Shown here: positions 36,358-45,520 of the stretch, one piece after another
How the letters are laid out: every line of letters starts with the position of its first letter
Numbering within the stretch: the stretch's first letter is position 1
DNA from: Aquimarina brevivitae
GTDB lineage: Bacteria > Bacteroidota > Bacteroidia > Flavobacteriales > Flavobacteriaceae
Length of the DNA: 64,000 nucleotides
Direction: 5' to 3'
Assembly: GCF_004216895.1 (NCBI RefSeq)
Contig: NZ_SGXE01000002.1
Location: forward strand, 496,001-560,000
Made by a program: the position numbers and the translations under genes
The notes under the pieces: model-generated
What the model saw: only the letters and a program-made list of their open reading frames with translations
Databases searched by the model: none
Told to the model about the DNA's origin: nothing

Positions 36358-37920
36358 ATGACTTCAGAAGAAATATACGATTATGTAATTATTGGTAGTG
36401 GATTTGGTGGGTCTGTTAGTGCGTTGCGTTTGGCAGAAAAAGGCTATAAAGTTTTAGTTATTGAAAAAGGTAAATGGTATAAGCCTAAAGATTTTCCAAA
36501 ATCGAATTGGAATTTGAAGCGATGGTTATGGGTTCCTTTTTTACGTTGGTTTGGAATAATGAAAATGTCTTTTTTTAGACATATCGTGGTGATTTCTGGT
36601 ACCGGGGTAGGAGGAGGATCGTTAGTCTATGGCAATACGTTACCTGTCCCCAAATCTGAATTTTTCACTACAGGATCCTGGAGTAAGCTTGACAATTGGG
36701 AAAAAGTGCTTAAACCCTATTACAAAATAGCAAGTAAGATGCTGGGTGCTACAAAAAACCCAAAACTCTTTGAAGGGGATGTAGCTTTAAAAAAAATTTC
36801 AGAAAAACTTGGGCTTCAGCAACAGTTTGACGCTACAGATGTCGCTATATACTTTGGAGAATCTGGTAAAACTACTAAGGATCCTTATTTTAAGGGTGAA
36901 GGTCCAGACCGAACAGGGTGCACATTTTGTGGAGCTTGCATGACCGGTTGTAGGGTAGGAGCAAAGAATACATTGGATAAAAATTATCTTTACTTAGCAC
37001 AGCAATTAGGTGTCACCGTTTTGGCAGAGCAAGAAGTATTTGATGTAAATTCTTTAACCGATGATTCCTATCGTATACATTATAAAGACTCGACAAAAGT
37101 TTTTAAAAGCAAAAACACTGTTATGGCTAAAGGAGTAATTTTTGCAGGTGGTGTGTTAGGAACAATAAAGCTTTTACTTAAATTGAAAAATACGTCCTTA
37201 CCCAATCTTTCTGAGCGATTGGGGCAGGATATAAGAACAAATAACGAAAGTTTGATAAGCGTTACGACAAAGGATACATCAAAGGATTTATCAAAAGGAG
37301 TGGCCATAGGTTCCATTTTGCATACGGATAAAAATAGTCATTTAGAAGTAGTTCGGTATGCAAAGGGCTCAGGTTTTTGGCGATTATCACATCTTCCCTT
37401 TGTTCACGGTAATAATACACTAATCCGAATCGCAAAAATGATACGCAATATTATTAGGGATCCTTTTTCTTATTTTAGAGCATATACGGTAAAGGATTGG
37501 GGTAAAAGTACGGCGATCTTACTTTTCATGCAATCGATAAATACTACATTGCAGTTTAGTCGTAATAAATTGGGAGTAATGAATACCAACCTGTCTGAGG
37601 GTAGTAAGCCTTCTGCCTTTATACCAGAGTCTATGCGCTTGGCAAAACAATATGCAAGTCAAATCAATGGAAAAGAAACAGTATTTGGACTAGAGCCATT
37701 GGCAGGTATTCCATCCACTGCACACATTCTTGGGGGAGCACCGATGGGAGCTACAAAAGAGGAAGGTGTTATAGATAAAAATAATAAGGTTTTTGGATAC
37801 CCTAATATGTACATCTGTGATGGATCAATGATTTCAGCAAATCCTGGAGTAAATCCATCCCTATCAATAACAGCTATTACCGAATATGCTATGAGTAAAA
37901 TACCAACTAAAACAAAGTAG
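36358..37920 (+). CDS. GMC family FAD oxidoreductase, cholesterol-oxidase-like
   Basis: I choose the start at 36358 (MTSEEIYDYVIIGSGFGG); a frame opening at 36310 would add 16 residues encoded by the operator region. The protein has 520 residues. The FAD-binding fold begins VIIGSGFGGSVSALRLAEKG, with a second GMC-type motif GTGVGGGSLVYGNTLP. A Cys-rich stretch (TGCTFCGACMTGCRVGAKNT) and the C-terminal NPGVNPSLSITAITEYAM are typical of the cholesterol-oxidase-like subgroup. These enzymes oxidise alcohol groups of lipids or sterols. The divergent TetR gene suggests induction by the substrate. No signal peptide. Confidence 0.88.
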   Translation: MTSEEIYDYVIIGSGFGGSVSALRLAEKGYKVLVIEKGKWYKPKDFPKSNWNLKRWLWVPFLRWFGIMKMSFFRHIVVISGTGVGGGSLVYGNTLPVPKSEFFTTGSWSKLDNWEKVLKPYYKIASKMLGATKNPKLFEGDVALKKISEKLGLQQQFDATDVAIYFGESGKTTKDPYFKGEGPDRTGCTFCGACMTGCRVGAKNTLDKNYLYLAQQLGVTVLAEQEVFDVNSLTDDSYRIHYKDSTKVFKSKNTVMAKGVIFAGGVLGTIKLLLKLKNTSLPNLSERLGQDIRTNNESLISVTTKDTSKDLSKGVAIGSILHTDKNSHLEVVRYAKGSGFWRLSHLPFVHGNNTLIRIAKMIRNIIRDPFSYFRAYTVKDWGKSTAILLFMQSINTTLQFSRNKLGVMNTNLSEGSKPSAFIPESMRLAKQYASQINGKETVFGLEPLAGIPSTAHILGGAPMGATKEEGVIDKNNKVFGYPNMYICDGSMISANPGVNPSLSITAITEYAMSKIPTKTK

Positions 37921-38001
37921 GTTTCCAAATGTTATAAATATTATGCTATTGAAACATAATTAGTATCTTGCGCGCAGAAAGGGAATGTATAATATTAATG
38001 T

Positions 38002-38598
38002 TTGATCGTGAATTCTACCGTAAGCGACCAACTTATTCTAAACCAACTTAAGGAGGGAAAAAGTAGCGCCTTTGAAGCTGTATTTAGGCAGTATTTCAAA
38101 GTGTTAGTAGTATATGCCAAAAACTACACCAAAGACCTGGACGCCGCCCAGGATATAGCACAGGAGGTGTTTGCTAACCTTTATGAAAAAAGAAATTCTT
38201 TAACTATACATACTTCTCTTAAAGCTTTTTTATATGCCTCAGTACGTAATCGTTGTTTGGACCAACTAAAATCTCACCAAATTCAGGCGCGACATAAAGA
38301 AATGATAAAGCACACTTCTTCAGAAATCGACGATGATACAGAGCTTATCTATAAAACAGAGTTGCAAGAAAAGATTTACCTGGCTATAGCTAAACTTCCT
38401 GAGCAGAATCAAAAAATATTTAGAATGAGTCGGCTCGATGGAAAAAGCAATCAAGAGATTGCAGATGAGCTAAAATTAAGTAAAAGAACGGTAGAAACAC
38501 ACATAAGTAATGCCTTAAAAACTATAAAATCGCTAATTTTTATAGCTTCTATAGTTCTGATAATCATATCTATAAAAACTTTTTTTAAAAAATTTTAA
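38002..38598 (+). CDS. ECF-type sigma factor of the Bacteroidota-expanded family
   Basis: The protein has 198 residues. The start is TTG at 38002 or GTG at 38008; no ATG is in frame nearby. Sigma2 (about 22-90) holds AAQDIAQEVFANLYEKRN, and sigma4 (about 125-180) holds LPEQNQKIFRMSRLDGKSNQEIADEL followed by LSKRTVETHISNALKTIK. A hydrophobic segment (about 178-192) plus a Lys-rich end follows, often seen in this family. Downstream FecR and STN-type TonB receptor genes suggest a Fec-like cell-surface signalling cascade, with this sigma factor as the output. Confidence 0.9.
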   Translation: MIVNSTVSDQLILNQLKEGKSSAFEAVFRQYFKVLVVYAKNYTKDLDAAQDIAQEVFANLYEKRNSLTIHTSLKAFLYASVRNRCLDQLKSHQIQARHKEMIKHTSSEIDDDTELIYKTELQEKIYLAIAKLPEQNQKIFRMSRLDGKSNQEIADELKLSKRTVETHISNALKTIKSLIFIASIVLIIISIKTFFKKF

Positions 38599-38712
38599 TT
38601 TTTAGTTACGTGTTTAAGTGATCCTGTTCGTCATACTAATGAACAACAGGAAGAATTTTTAGTGCTTGTTGTTTTTAAACATATAATAACCTAAAAATTA
38701 AAAATTTTAATC

Positions 38713-39144
38713 ATGAAAAAACTCACTTTTACACTCCTCTTGGCAATCACAGCTACATTATTTTCTTGTCAAACCGATGATGATGCTACACCACAAGATC
38801 CAATTATGGGGAATTGGCAATTAAAAAGCGAATCGGCAAACGGTATAATCATTGGCGATGATGACTGTCGTATGCAATCTACTATTACATTTTCAGCTGA
38901 TAAATACAATTATGAAGATTTTGATGAAAATGAAAATGGAAATTGTATTAAAGCTTCAGGAGCAGGAGTATGGAAATATTTTGGTGATGGAGTTTATGGA
39001 ATTGCGGATAGTGAAGAAGAAGGATTTGACTCAGATGAGTTTTTTACCCCCATATTTGATGGCGATGAAATGACCATTCGACTTGAATTCAATACAGGAG
39101 AGGACTTTCAGTTTATTTATGAAGTAGTTTACGTAAGATCATAA
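38713..39144 (+). CDS. Lipocalin-like lipoprotein, copy 1
   Basis: The protein has 143 residues. The leader ends in LFSCQTDDD (lipobox Cys ~19). The mature domain opens with IMGNWQLKSES and continues with alternating strands (STITFSADKYNYEDFDENENG, GVWKYFGDGVYGI, MTIRLEFNTG, FIYEVVYVRS), matching small lipocalin-like lipoproteins of Bacteroidota. A close relative is encoded 309 bases downstream (39453). Ligand unknown. It probably belongs to the regulon of the adjacent sigma factor. Confidence 0.8.
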   Translation: MKKLTFTLLLAITATLFSCQTDDDATPQDPIMGNWQLKSESANGIIIGDDDCRMQSTITFSADKYNYEDFDENENGNCIKASGAGVWKYFGDGVYGIADSEEEGFDSDEFFTPIFDGDEMTIRLEFNTGEDFQFIYEVVYVRS

Positions 39145-39155
39145 AGTCGAAGCAC

Positions 39156-39326
39156 ATGAATTCATTTCCAGATTACTTATTAGATAAATTAATGACGGAA
39201 TATCAACTGGGCAAAACTACAACGGAAGAGTCCCTGTTTATTGAAGATTGGATCTCTCAAATGCAAGCAAACATTTCGATTTGCGAAAATGTAAAACAAT
39301 TATGGGTACACGGAATACTTTTGTAG
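39156..39326 (+). CDS. 56-codon FecR N-terminus-like fragment
   Basis: The reading frame starts ATG 12 bases after the first lipoprotein gene. It reads MNSFPDYLLDKLMTEYQLGK, then TTTEESLFIEDWISQM, and ends VKQLWVHGILL. The LLxK...G..T.EE......W pattern is the cytoplasmic N-terminal helix bundle (DUF4880-like) of FecR anti-sigma factors, as in the full FecR encoded at 40586. There is no TM segment or FecR domain. It is either a decayed FecR gene or a free-standing mini anti-sigma / sigma-binding peptide. The following 126 bases show no continuation that I can recognise. Confidence 0.5.
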   Translation: MNSFPDYLLDKLMTEYQLGKTTTEESLFIEDWISQMQANISICENVKQLWVHGILL

Positions 39327-39452
39327 CCTACTAATCATCTAATTAATATTTAAAAAATAATAACGATAAAATGAAATGGCAACACGTCTTTTCAAAGAGG
39401 ATGTTTTGTCTGAGAATTAACTTAAAATAGAACTATAAAACAATTTAGCATC

Positions 39453-39890
39453 ATGAAAAAAATCACTTTTACACTACTCCTTTCATTCACAGCAATTTTA
39501 TTTTCTTGTCAGAACGATGATGATAACTATGATCCTATTGTCGGAAAATGGCAATTAGAAACAGAGTATATTAATAATACACCAATACCTTTTGAGGATT
39601 GTGAAGATGAACTAACAGTTTATTTTCGATCAAATCAAAATTTGGAGATTACATACTATGAATTTGAGTTTGGACAAGAAACTTGTATTGAAGAAGTTGA
39701 GTTTGCTAAGTGGAAACCTGTAGCAGATGGATTCTATCAAGTAATTTATGTTGATGAGGAAACAGGGGAAGAAGATCTTGAAGCAGAATCTTTTAAGCCC
39801 CAATTTCAAAATAACACCATGATTATCGAATTTGAGGATTCTTTTGATTCGCAAACTATATCATACAGGCAAGTATTTAAAAGAATATAA
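39453..39890 (+). CDS. Lipocalin-like lipoprotein, copy 2
   Basis: The protein has 145 residues and is a paralogue of the protein encoded at 38713. It shares the leader (MKKITFTLLLSFTAILFSCQ), an acidic start (NDDDNYDPIVGKWQLETE), a central CEDELTVYFRSNQ region and the end ISYRQVFKRI. DNA upstream of both copies is also similar near the start codon (ATCATGAAAAAA-type). The two copies and the FecR-like fragment between them look like the product of a local duplication. Confidence 0.8.
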   Translation: MKKITFTLLLSFTAILFSCQNDDDNYDPIVGKWQLETEYINNTPIPFEDCEDELTVYFRSNQNLEITYYEFEFGQETCIEEVEFAKWKPVADGFYQVIYVDEETGEEDLEAESFKPQFQNNTMIIEFEDSFDSQTISYRQVFKRI

Positions 39891-39979
39891 TCTTAACTAT
39901 TGTAATCAATTTAACAGGAAATTTCAACATTTAAAAATAGCGAGCGAACTGCGCTTAGCATACTTAAACATAAATCAAA

Positions 39980-40513
39980 ATGAAAAATTTAATTATAGTT
40001 ACATTACTTATTTTATCCATTTCAGCTTCGGCACAAGATACCGAGGTGTACGGAACTTTAAATAGAAACAAACACGAAATTAGACTTGATGCCTCTGAAC
40101 TCATTATATTTCCTGCCTTGGAGCTTAATTACGAATATGTTATTAGTAAATACTCAGGAGCTGGAATTGGTTTAAGCTATAGTTTTGATGATGGGTACAG
40201 TGAATATCAGAAATTTTCAATACATCCTTATTACAGACAATATTTTTTCAATAAAAAAGATTTTGGAGCTCGCGGTTTGTTTGTTGAAGGATTGTTAAAA
40301 ATTGCAGGTGGAGAGGATTCTAGGTCTAGTATGGAAATAGAAGAAGACTGGTTTAATGTTGGTGCCGGTCTTGTCGTAGGACAAAAATGGGTAAGTGAAA
40401 ATGGATTCGTTTTTGAAATACACTTTGGAGGAGGACGATATTTTGATGAAAATGAGGATAGAGGACAAGGCTTCTTAAGAGGTGGTATATTAATAGGTTA
40501 TCGTTTGTTTTAA
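39980..40513 (+). CDS. Small outer-membrane beta-barrel-like protein
   Basis: The protein has 177 residues with a signal peptide (MKNLIIVTLLILSISASAQ). Strands alternate with Gly/aromatic turns (ELNYEYVISKYSGAGIGLSYSF, FSIHPYYRQYFFNKKDFGARG, EDWFNVGAGLVVGQKWVSENG) and the protein ends in RGGILIGYRLF, an outer-membrane C-terminal signature ending in Phe. It resembles the DUF3575-like group. It sits within the ECF/FecR block. Function unknown. Confidence 0.75.
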   Translation: MKNLIIVTLLILSISASAQDTEVYGTLNRNKHEIRLDASELIIFPALELNYEYVISKYSGAGIGLSYSFDDGYSEYQKFSIHPYYRQYFFNKKDFGARGLFVEGLLKIAGGEDSRSSMEIEEDWFNVGAGLVVGQKWVSENGFVFEIHFGGGRYFDENEDRGQGFLRGGILIGYRLF

Positions 40514-40585
40514 TATTAAATTCAAAGAGATTTATTATGTAATTTTTAATTATTATTTATTTTAGCTCATTTTAAAACGCATTTT

Positions 40586-41572
40586 ATGCAGCTGCAACCA
40601 GAGGAACATATATTTCAATTATTGCTACGCTTTATCGAAGACGATCTTAGTCCAGAAGAAAGTAAGCAAGTGTTGCAGTGGATCAATGCTTCTGAAGAAA
40701 ATACAACGTATTTTGAAGAGCTAAAACAAACCTATCAAAACGCTGAAGAAATTGAAGATTTTGACAAAATCGACGTAGACCGTCAATGGGAGGTTTTTAG
40801 TCAAAACAACTTAAATCAGTCTCAACAAACAAAATCTTCAATTTCTTTTTATATCAAAATTGCTGCTGCAATAGTTGTGCTATTAGGAATAGGGTTTTTG
40901 TTACCGACTCAATTTAATAATGAAGTAACACTTATCGCTGGTCCTGATCAAAAGACAGAATTTTTATTACCAGATAATTCTAAGATTTGGCTTAATAAAG
41001 GAAGTGAACTTACTTATTCGAAATCTGATTTTAACCAAACCGAACGACAAGTAACTCTAAAGGGAGAAGCTTTTTTTGAAGTAAAAAAAGATGTACTTAA
41101 ACCTTTTGTGGTACATACCAATCAAACCAAAACAAAAGTTTTGGGTACTTCTTTTAATCTTAAAAGTGATAGTAGCACTGGAGTTACTGAGCTCATGCTG
41201 TTAACAGGAAGTGTATCGTTTAGTAGTGATTCGGATAGTGTGATATTAGTCCCTGGGGAGAAGGCTAAATTTGTAAAAGGAAAAAAAATACAAAAAACAA
41301 CCAGCTACAATTTGAATATTCCTGCTTGGAAATCAGGTGTTTTAATGTTTGATCAAACACCATTAGCTCAGGTTTTGACAGATCTTGAGACCTTCTATGA
41401 TAAAAAAATTACGATTCAAAATAAACAACTTGAAAAATGTAAACTAACCTCTACTTTTGATAATCAGTCTTTAAATAGTGTTTTAGAAGAGCTTGTATTA
41501 CTCTTTAACTTCACTATAGCTGAACCATCTCCAGAAGTCATACAGCTTCAGGACGGCAGTTGCCTTCATTAA
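40586..41572 (+). CDS. FecR family anti-sigma / signal-transfer protein
   Basis: The protein has 328 residues. A cytoplasmic N-terminal helical region (about 1-75) is followed by a TM helix (about 89-108, YIKIAAAIVVLLGIGFLLP), the FecR domain (about 113-215: LIAGPDQKTEFLLPDNSKIW, GEAFFEVKKDVLKPFVVHT, LGTSFNLKSDS) and a C-terminal DUF4974 domain (about 255-325). In Fec-like systems it reads the receptor's periplasmic STN domain and controls the sigma factor. The STN receptor is encoded 36 bases downstream. The ECF sigma gene is 2 kb upstream rather than directly adjacent, which is less usual. Confidence 0.92.
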   Translation: MQLQPEEHIFQLLLRFIEDDLSPEESKQVLQWINASEENTTYFEELKQTYQNAEEIEDFDKIDVDRQWEVFSQNNLNQSQQTKSSISFYIKIAAAIVVLLGIGFLLPTQFNNEVTLIAGPDQKTEFLLPDNSKIWLNKGSELTYSKSDFNQTERQVTLKGEAFFEVKKDVLKPFVVHTNQTKTKVLGTSFNLKSDSSTGVTELMLLTGSVSFSSDSDSVILVPGEKAKFVKGKKIQKTTSYNLNIPAWKSGVLMFDQTPLAQVLTDLETFYDKKITIQNKQLEKCKLTSTFDNQSLNSVLEELVLLFNFTIAEPSPEVIQLQDGSCLH

Positions 41573-41608
41573 TTACATTCATAATATTTTATTTAAAGTC
41601 ATTTTTCA

Positions 41609-44200
41609 GTGCAAATTAAAATCCTGCGTTCCCTATTTTTAGTATTTTTCTTTTTAAGTGCATTTTTGTCTTACGGGCAGGAATCCATTCTTGATAAAAA
41701 AATTGATTTCTCAGAAAATGATGTCACTTTAAATGATATTATTCATAAACTTGAAAAAAAACTGAATGTAACTTTTAGTTATGCTAATGATTTAATAAAT
41801 CTTGACAAAAGGTTTTCGATACAAGTTACAGACCAACTTGTATCAGAAGTGCTTCGACGGTTATTCCCTTCAGATGCTTTTAAATTTAGATCCATAGGAA
41901 ATAAGATTGTCATTTACAAACGCCCCGTTCGTTACACCATCAGTGGTTATATCACAGAGTTTGGTACTGGAGAACACCTGTCTGACGTGTCCGTTTATAT
42001 ACCAGAACTTCAAACTGGTATTACTACAAATACTTATGGCTTTTATTCCATTTCACTGCCTCAGGCAAATCATCAGGTTTATATTTCTTTATTAGGATAT
42101 GAAACTATGACCAAGCAAGTAAATTTAAATCAAGATCTTAATCTTAATATAGAGCTTGTTCCAATAGTAGAATATTTGGATGAAGTAATTGTTAATGTCT
42201 CAGGAGAAGATGGTGTGAGTGAAATTACGCAGATGAGTTTTAACAACATGAAAAACTCCTATTTTCAGGATGTACCTGTTTTATTAGGAGAAAAAGATGT
42301 TATAAAAACGCTCCAATTGCTTCCCGGTGTGAAATCAGGTAATGATGGGAGTGCTGGGTTTTACGTAAGGGGAGGAGCTCCAGATCAAAATTTAATTATT
42401 CTGGATGAATCTATTGTCTACAACTCCAATCATTTATTCGGCTTTTTTTCCATCTTTAATGGCGACGCCATTAAATCCGTTGATATTTATAAGGGCGGTT
42501 TTCCTGCGCGATATGGAGGTAGATTGTCTTCAGTGATTCAAATTGATACCAAAGATGGGAATAAGGAACAATTAGAGGGTAAGATTAACGTAGGACTGAT
42601 CACGTCTTCATTTACCTTAGAAGGGCCTTTAAAAAAAGAAAAGACTTCGTTTTTGATTAGTGGTCGAAGAACGTATGCAGATTTACTTTCGCTACCCTTC
42701 CAAGCTGATAGTGATAATAGAGTTTTATATCACTTTTCTGATCTTAATTTTAAACTTCATCATATTATTGATCAAAAAAATAAGCTATTTTGGAGTAATT
42801 ATTATGGTATTGACAAATTTTCCATTGAAGAGAACCTAGATGAATTGGAAGGTGAAAACCAAGCATTAATTTCTTGGGGAAATATTACCTCAACCTTGCG
42901 TTGGAATCACCAATTTACCAATAAACTATTTGCTAATACCTCCTTAATTTTTAGTAATTACGTTTTTAAGTCTTCGAATGAGGATAATTTTGAAGAGGAT
43001 CCTTATTACTACGAAAATAGAACAGGAATTAACGATTATGGAATAAAGCTAGATTTTGATTATTATCCAACTCCTGATCATACGGTAAAATTTGGGTTAG
43101 CTTCAACCTATCACGATTTTACGCCTAAACGCACAGAGTTTACAGATATTGATAATCAAAATCAAATTTTTGTACAAAAAATTAGATCATTAGAAAGTGC
43201 TTTATATGTAGAGGATGATTGGCAATTAACTAATAAACTTAGTATTTATCCAGGGTTGCGATTGAGTCATTTTCAGTTTAAATCTTCGGGATATTTTAGA
43301 CCAGAATTGCGAATGGCTACAGCATATAAATTCAATTCAACTACAGCAATAAAGTTTTCTTATGTCAAAATGAATCAATTTATACATCGTTTATCTAATA
43401 CCGGACTAGGGTTGCCTACCGACTTATGGGTTTCTTCCACGGATCAATATGATCCGCAGTCTTCGCAACAGGTTGCTTTAGGGTTTGCTAAAGATTTTAA
43501 TCAAAATATGTATTCATTTACCGTGGAAACCTATTACAAGAAAATGAATGACTTACTAGAATATAAAGAAGGGGTCTCCTACATAAATGTTAATGAATTA
43601 GAAAATAGCGAACAAGTAGATTTTACAGAAGACCTTACTTCTGGCCAGGGATGGGCCTATGGAATTGAACTGTTACTTCGTAAACGAAAGGGACCATTAA
43701 CCGGTTGGCTTGGCTATACCTTATCCTGGTCAGAACGACAGTTTGCAGAGTTGAATGCCGGTAAACGCTTTAGAGATCGATATGATCGCCGGCATGATAT
43801 TTCATTAGTAGGCGTCTATAAACCATCCGAAAAAATAACATTGTCTGGTTCCTGGGTGTTTTCTTCGGGGATTAATTTTAATGTTCCTCAGTATATTGGA
43901 ATACCGCCTAATGACAACTTACCTATAATAGATTTGTTTCCAGGAGATTCTTATGAATTTAGTTCACAAAAGAATAATTTTAAAGGTGAGGACCATCATA
44001 GACTTGACTTAGGAATTCAGTTTCACAAAAAGAAGAAAAATAGAGAGCGAACGTGGGGATTTTCATTTTATAATGTCTATGCCAGAAAAAACCCTTTTTT
44101 CTATGCCGTTTCAGAAGATGAAGATCAAGGAAGAAAAACTCTTCAAAAGCTTTCGATCTTTCAATTTATACCTTCATTTAACTATTCACTAAAGTTTTAG
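41609..44200 (+). CDS. STN-type TonB-dependent receptor with carboxypeptidase-regulatory domain
   Basis: The protein has 863 residues with a GTG start. Order of domains: signal peptide (to about LSYGQ); STN domain (about 28-95, VTLNDIIHKLEKKLNVTFSY) for signalling to FecR; carboxypeptidase-regulatory-like domain (about 105-185, YTISGYITEFGTGEHLSDVS); plug (about 215-330, VIKTLQLLPGVKSGNDGSAG, FYVRGGAPDQNLIILDE); and barrel to the end (SFNYSLKF). The length and the DUF4249 lipoprotein gene 3 bases downstream define a common flavobacterial receptor/lipoprotein pair of unknown substrate. It is probably both transporter and sensor. Confidence 0.93.
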   Translation: MQIKILRSLFLVFFFLSAFLSYGQESILDKKIDFSENDVTLNDIIHKLEKKLNVTFSYANDLINLDKRFSIQVTDQLVSEVLRRLFPSDAFKFRSIGNKIVIYKRPVRYTISGYITEFGTGEHLSDVSVYIPELQTGITTNTYGFYSISLPQANHQVYISLLGYETMTKQVNLNQDLNLNIELVPIVEYLDEVIVNVSGEDGVSEITQMSFNNMKNSYFQDVPVLLGEKDVIKTLQLLPGVKSGNDGSAGFYVRGGAPDQNLIILDESIVYNSNHLFGFFSIFNGDAIKSVDIYKGGFPARYGGRLSSVIQIDTKDGNKEQLEGKINVGLITSSFTLEGPLKKEKTSFLISGRRTYADLLSLPFQADSDNRVLYHFSDLNFKLHHIIDQKNKLFWSNYYGIDKFSIEENLDELEGENQALISWGNITSTLRWNHQFTNKLFANTSLIFSNYVFKSSNEDNFEEDPYYYENRTGINDYGIKLDFDYYPTPDHTVKFGLASTYHDFTPKRTEFTDIDNQNQIFVQKIRSLESALYVEDDWQLTNKLSIYPGLRLSHFQFKSSGYFRPELRMATAYKFNSTTAIKFSYVKMNQFIHRLSNTGLGLPTDLWVSSTDQYDPQSSQQVALGFAKDFNQNMYSFTVETYYKKMNDLLEYKEGVSYINVNELENSEQVDFTEDLTSGQGWAYGIELLLRKRKGPLTGWLGYTLSWSERQFAELNAGKRFRDRYDRRHDISLVGVYKPSEKITLSGSWVFSSGINFNVPQYIGIPPNDNLPIIDLFPGDSYEFSSQKNNFKGEDHHRLDLGIQFHKKKKNRERTWGFSFYNVYARKNPFFYAVSEDEDQGRKTLQKLSIFQFIPSFNYSLKF

Positions 44201-44203
44201 CGC

Positions 44204-45040
44204 ATGAAAAAATATATTTTCATATCATTATTTTGCAATGCTATTTTATTTTTTGGCTGCGAGCCAGTAACAAATTCTGATATTGAATTTGACCCAGAAC
44301 CATTGACGTTAATTAATGGGTTTATTTCTCCAGAAAATGATATTATTAGCATTGAGGTTTTTAGAACGGCATCAATATTTGATCAACAAGAACCATTGCG
44401 GGAAGATTTGGTAATATCAAATGCTATAGTTACGTTAACTAATGAAAACCAAGAAACTATTATATTACCTTTCAATGAGTTAGAGTTACATTATGAGATC
44501 AGCAGTAATGATTTTAGTGTAGAGCCTGGGAAACAATATGATCTTAAAGTAATTGTAGGTCAAAATGAATATTTAGCCACTACTTTAGTTCCAGAAAATA
44601 CTATTGAGAGTATTAGCGCAGAGAAAATAACAGTAGATAATTCTGCAGAGGTTCAGTTTACTTATTTAAAAGTAGAGTTTAGAGATATCCCAAATATTAG
44701 AAACACTTATATAGTAGGTGCAGAAACTTTTGACGGTTTTAGTACTAGAGAAGTCTTTTTTGAAGATAATAAGTTTATTACCGATACTAATTTGAATAAT
44801 GATTTACTTTCAGTAACTTCTTTTTTACCTAGTATAAGCAATAATGATTTAGAAGTTGAAGTGGTTATCCTTAACATGCAGCCAATTGTTTTTCAGTTAA
44901 TCAGGGCGCTAGAATTTAACGATTTTAATAATGGAGATCCATTCTCTCAACCCATAGTGCCTCCAAATAATATTGAAGGTGATGGTGGTTATGGAGTATT
45001 TGGAAGCTATAGAGTAACTACTGAAACCTTTCGATTATAA
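44204..45040 (+). CDS. DUF4249 family lipoprotein
   Basis: The protein has 278 residues. The lipobox is at LFFGCEP. The family pattern is visible: FDPEPLTLINGFISPENDIISIEVFRT near the N-terminus, AIVTLTNENQETIILPF, and YDLKVIVGQNEYLATTLVP, indicating Ig-like beta domains. DUF4249 proteins are typically encoded right after STN-type TonB receptors and probably sit on the receptor as a surface lipoprotein, comparable in position to SusD although unrelated in sequence. Gap to the receptor gene is three bases. Confidence 0.88.
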   Translation: MKKYIFISLFCNAILFFGCEPVTNSDIEFDPEPLTLINGFISPENDIISIEVFRTASIFDQQEPLREDLVISNAIVTLTNENQETIILPFNELELHYEISSNDFSVEPGKQYDLKVIVGQNEYLATTLVPENTIESISAEKITVDNSAEVQFTYLKVEFRDIPNIRNTYIVGAETFDGFSTREVFFEDNKFITDTNLNNDLLSVTSFLPSISNNDLEVEVVILNMQPIVFQLIRALEFNDFNNGDPFSQPIVPPNNIEGDGGYGVFGSYRVTTETFRL

Positions 45041-45067
45041 AATCATAATGATGTAAAAGATAAACTT

Positions 45068-45280
45068 TTAGTTATCCTTACCCTGCATAAAAAAATGGCG
45101 ATATACTAAAAAGGCACCATATGCTATAAAAATGATCATAAACCAAGACCGAAAAGTCCAGGTTTCTTCTTTTTGATATTGATTAAACAATCGAAGACAT
45201 CCAAAAATAACAAGTGAAATTCCTATGAGTAAATCCCAGGTTTTACGTTGTTTATCATTTGAATCATTGGATGGTCGCAT
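45068..45280 (-). CDS. Small two-TM protein
   Basis: The protein has 70 residues, with hydrophobic segments at about 17-32 and 44-62 and a charged N-terminus (RPSNDSNDKQRKTW). It starts one base after the stop of the DUF2007 gene, so the two are co-transcribed. No family recognised. Confidence 0.65.
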   Translation of the reverse strand: MRPSNDSNDKQRKTWDLLIGISLVIFGCLRLFNQYQKEETWTFRSWFMIIFIAYGAFLVYRHFFMQGKDN

Positions 45281-45281
45281 A

Positions 45282-45509
45282 TTATGACAAACTTTTTTCG
45301 ATTATAGGTATTGCTTCATCAACATCGGTTTTTTTGACAAAAAGCTGTATATGATGTGGAATTCCACCTCCAAAACCAGCCATCATTCCGGATTTCATAT
45401 CATCTCTGGTAATGCATTGTATGCCCCGTTCTTCCAGTAAACCTTGTAAGAATTGAATATTGATTAGACTCCCCGTATATACTCTCTCATATTCACTTTC
45501 TGGAAACAT
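45282..45509 (-). CDS. DUF2007 family small protein
   Basis: The protein has 75 residues, soluble. The ferredoxin-like DUF2007 pattern is seen: YERVYTGSLINIQFLQGLLEERGI, then IQLFVKKTDVDEAIPIIEKS. In the middle, a Gly/Met-rich loop (MKSGMMAGFGGGIP) is less conserved. Such proteins are often called putative signal-transducing proteins, without known partners. The neighbours are two membrane protein genes in the same orientation. Confidence 0.8.
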   Translation of the reverse strand: MFPESEYERVYTGSLINIQFLQGLLEERGIQCITRDDMKSGMMAGFGGGIPHHIQLFVKKTDVDEAIPIIEKSLS

Positions 45510-45520
45510 AGTGGTGGTTG

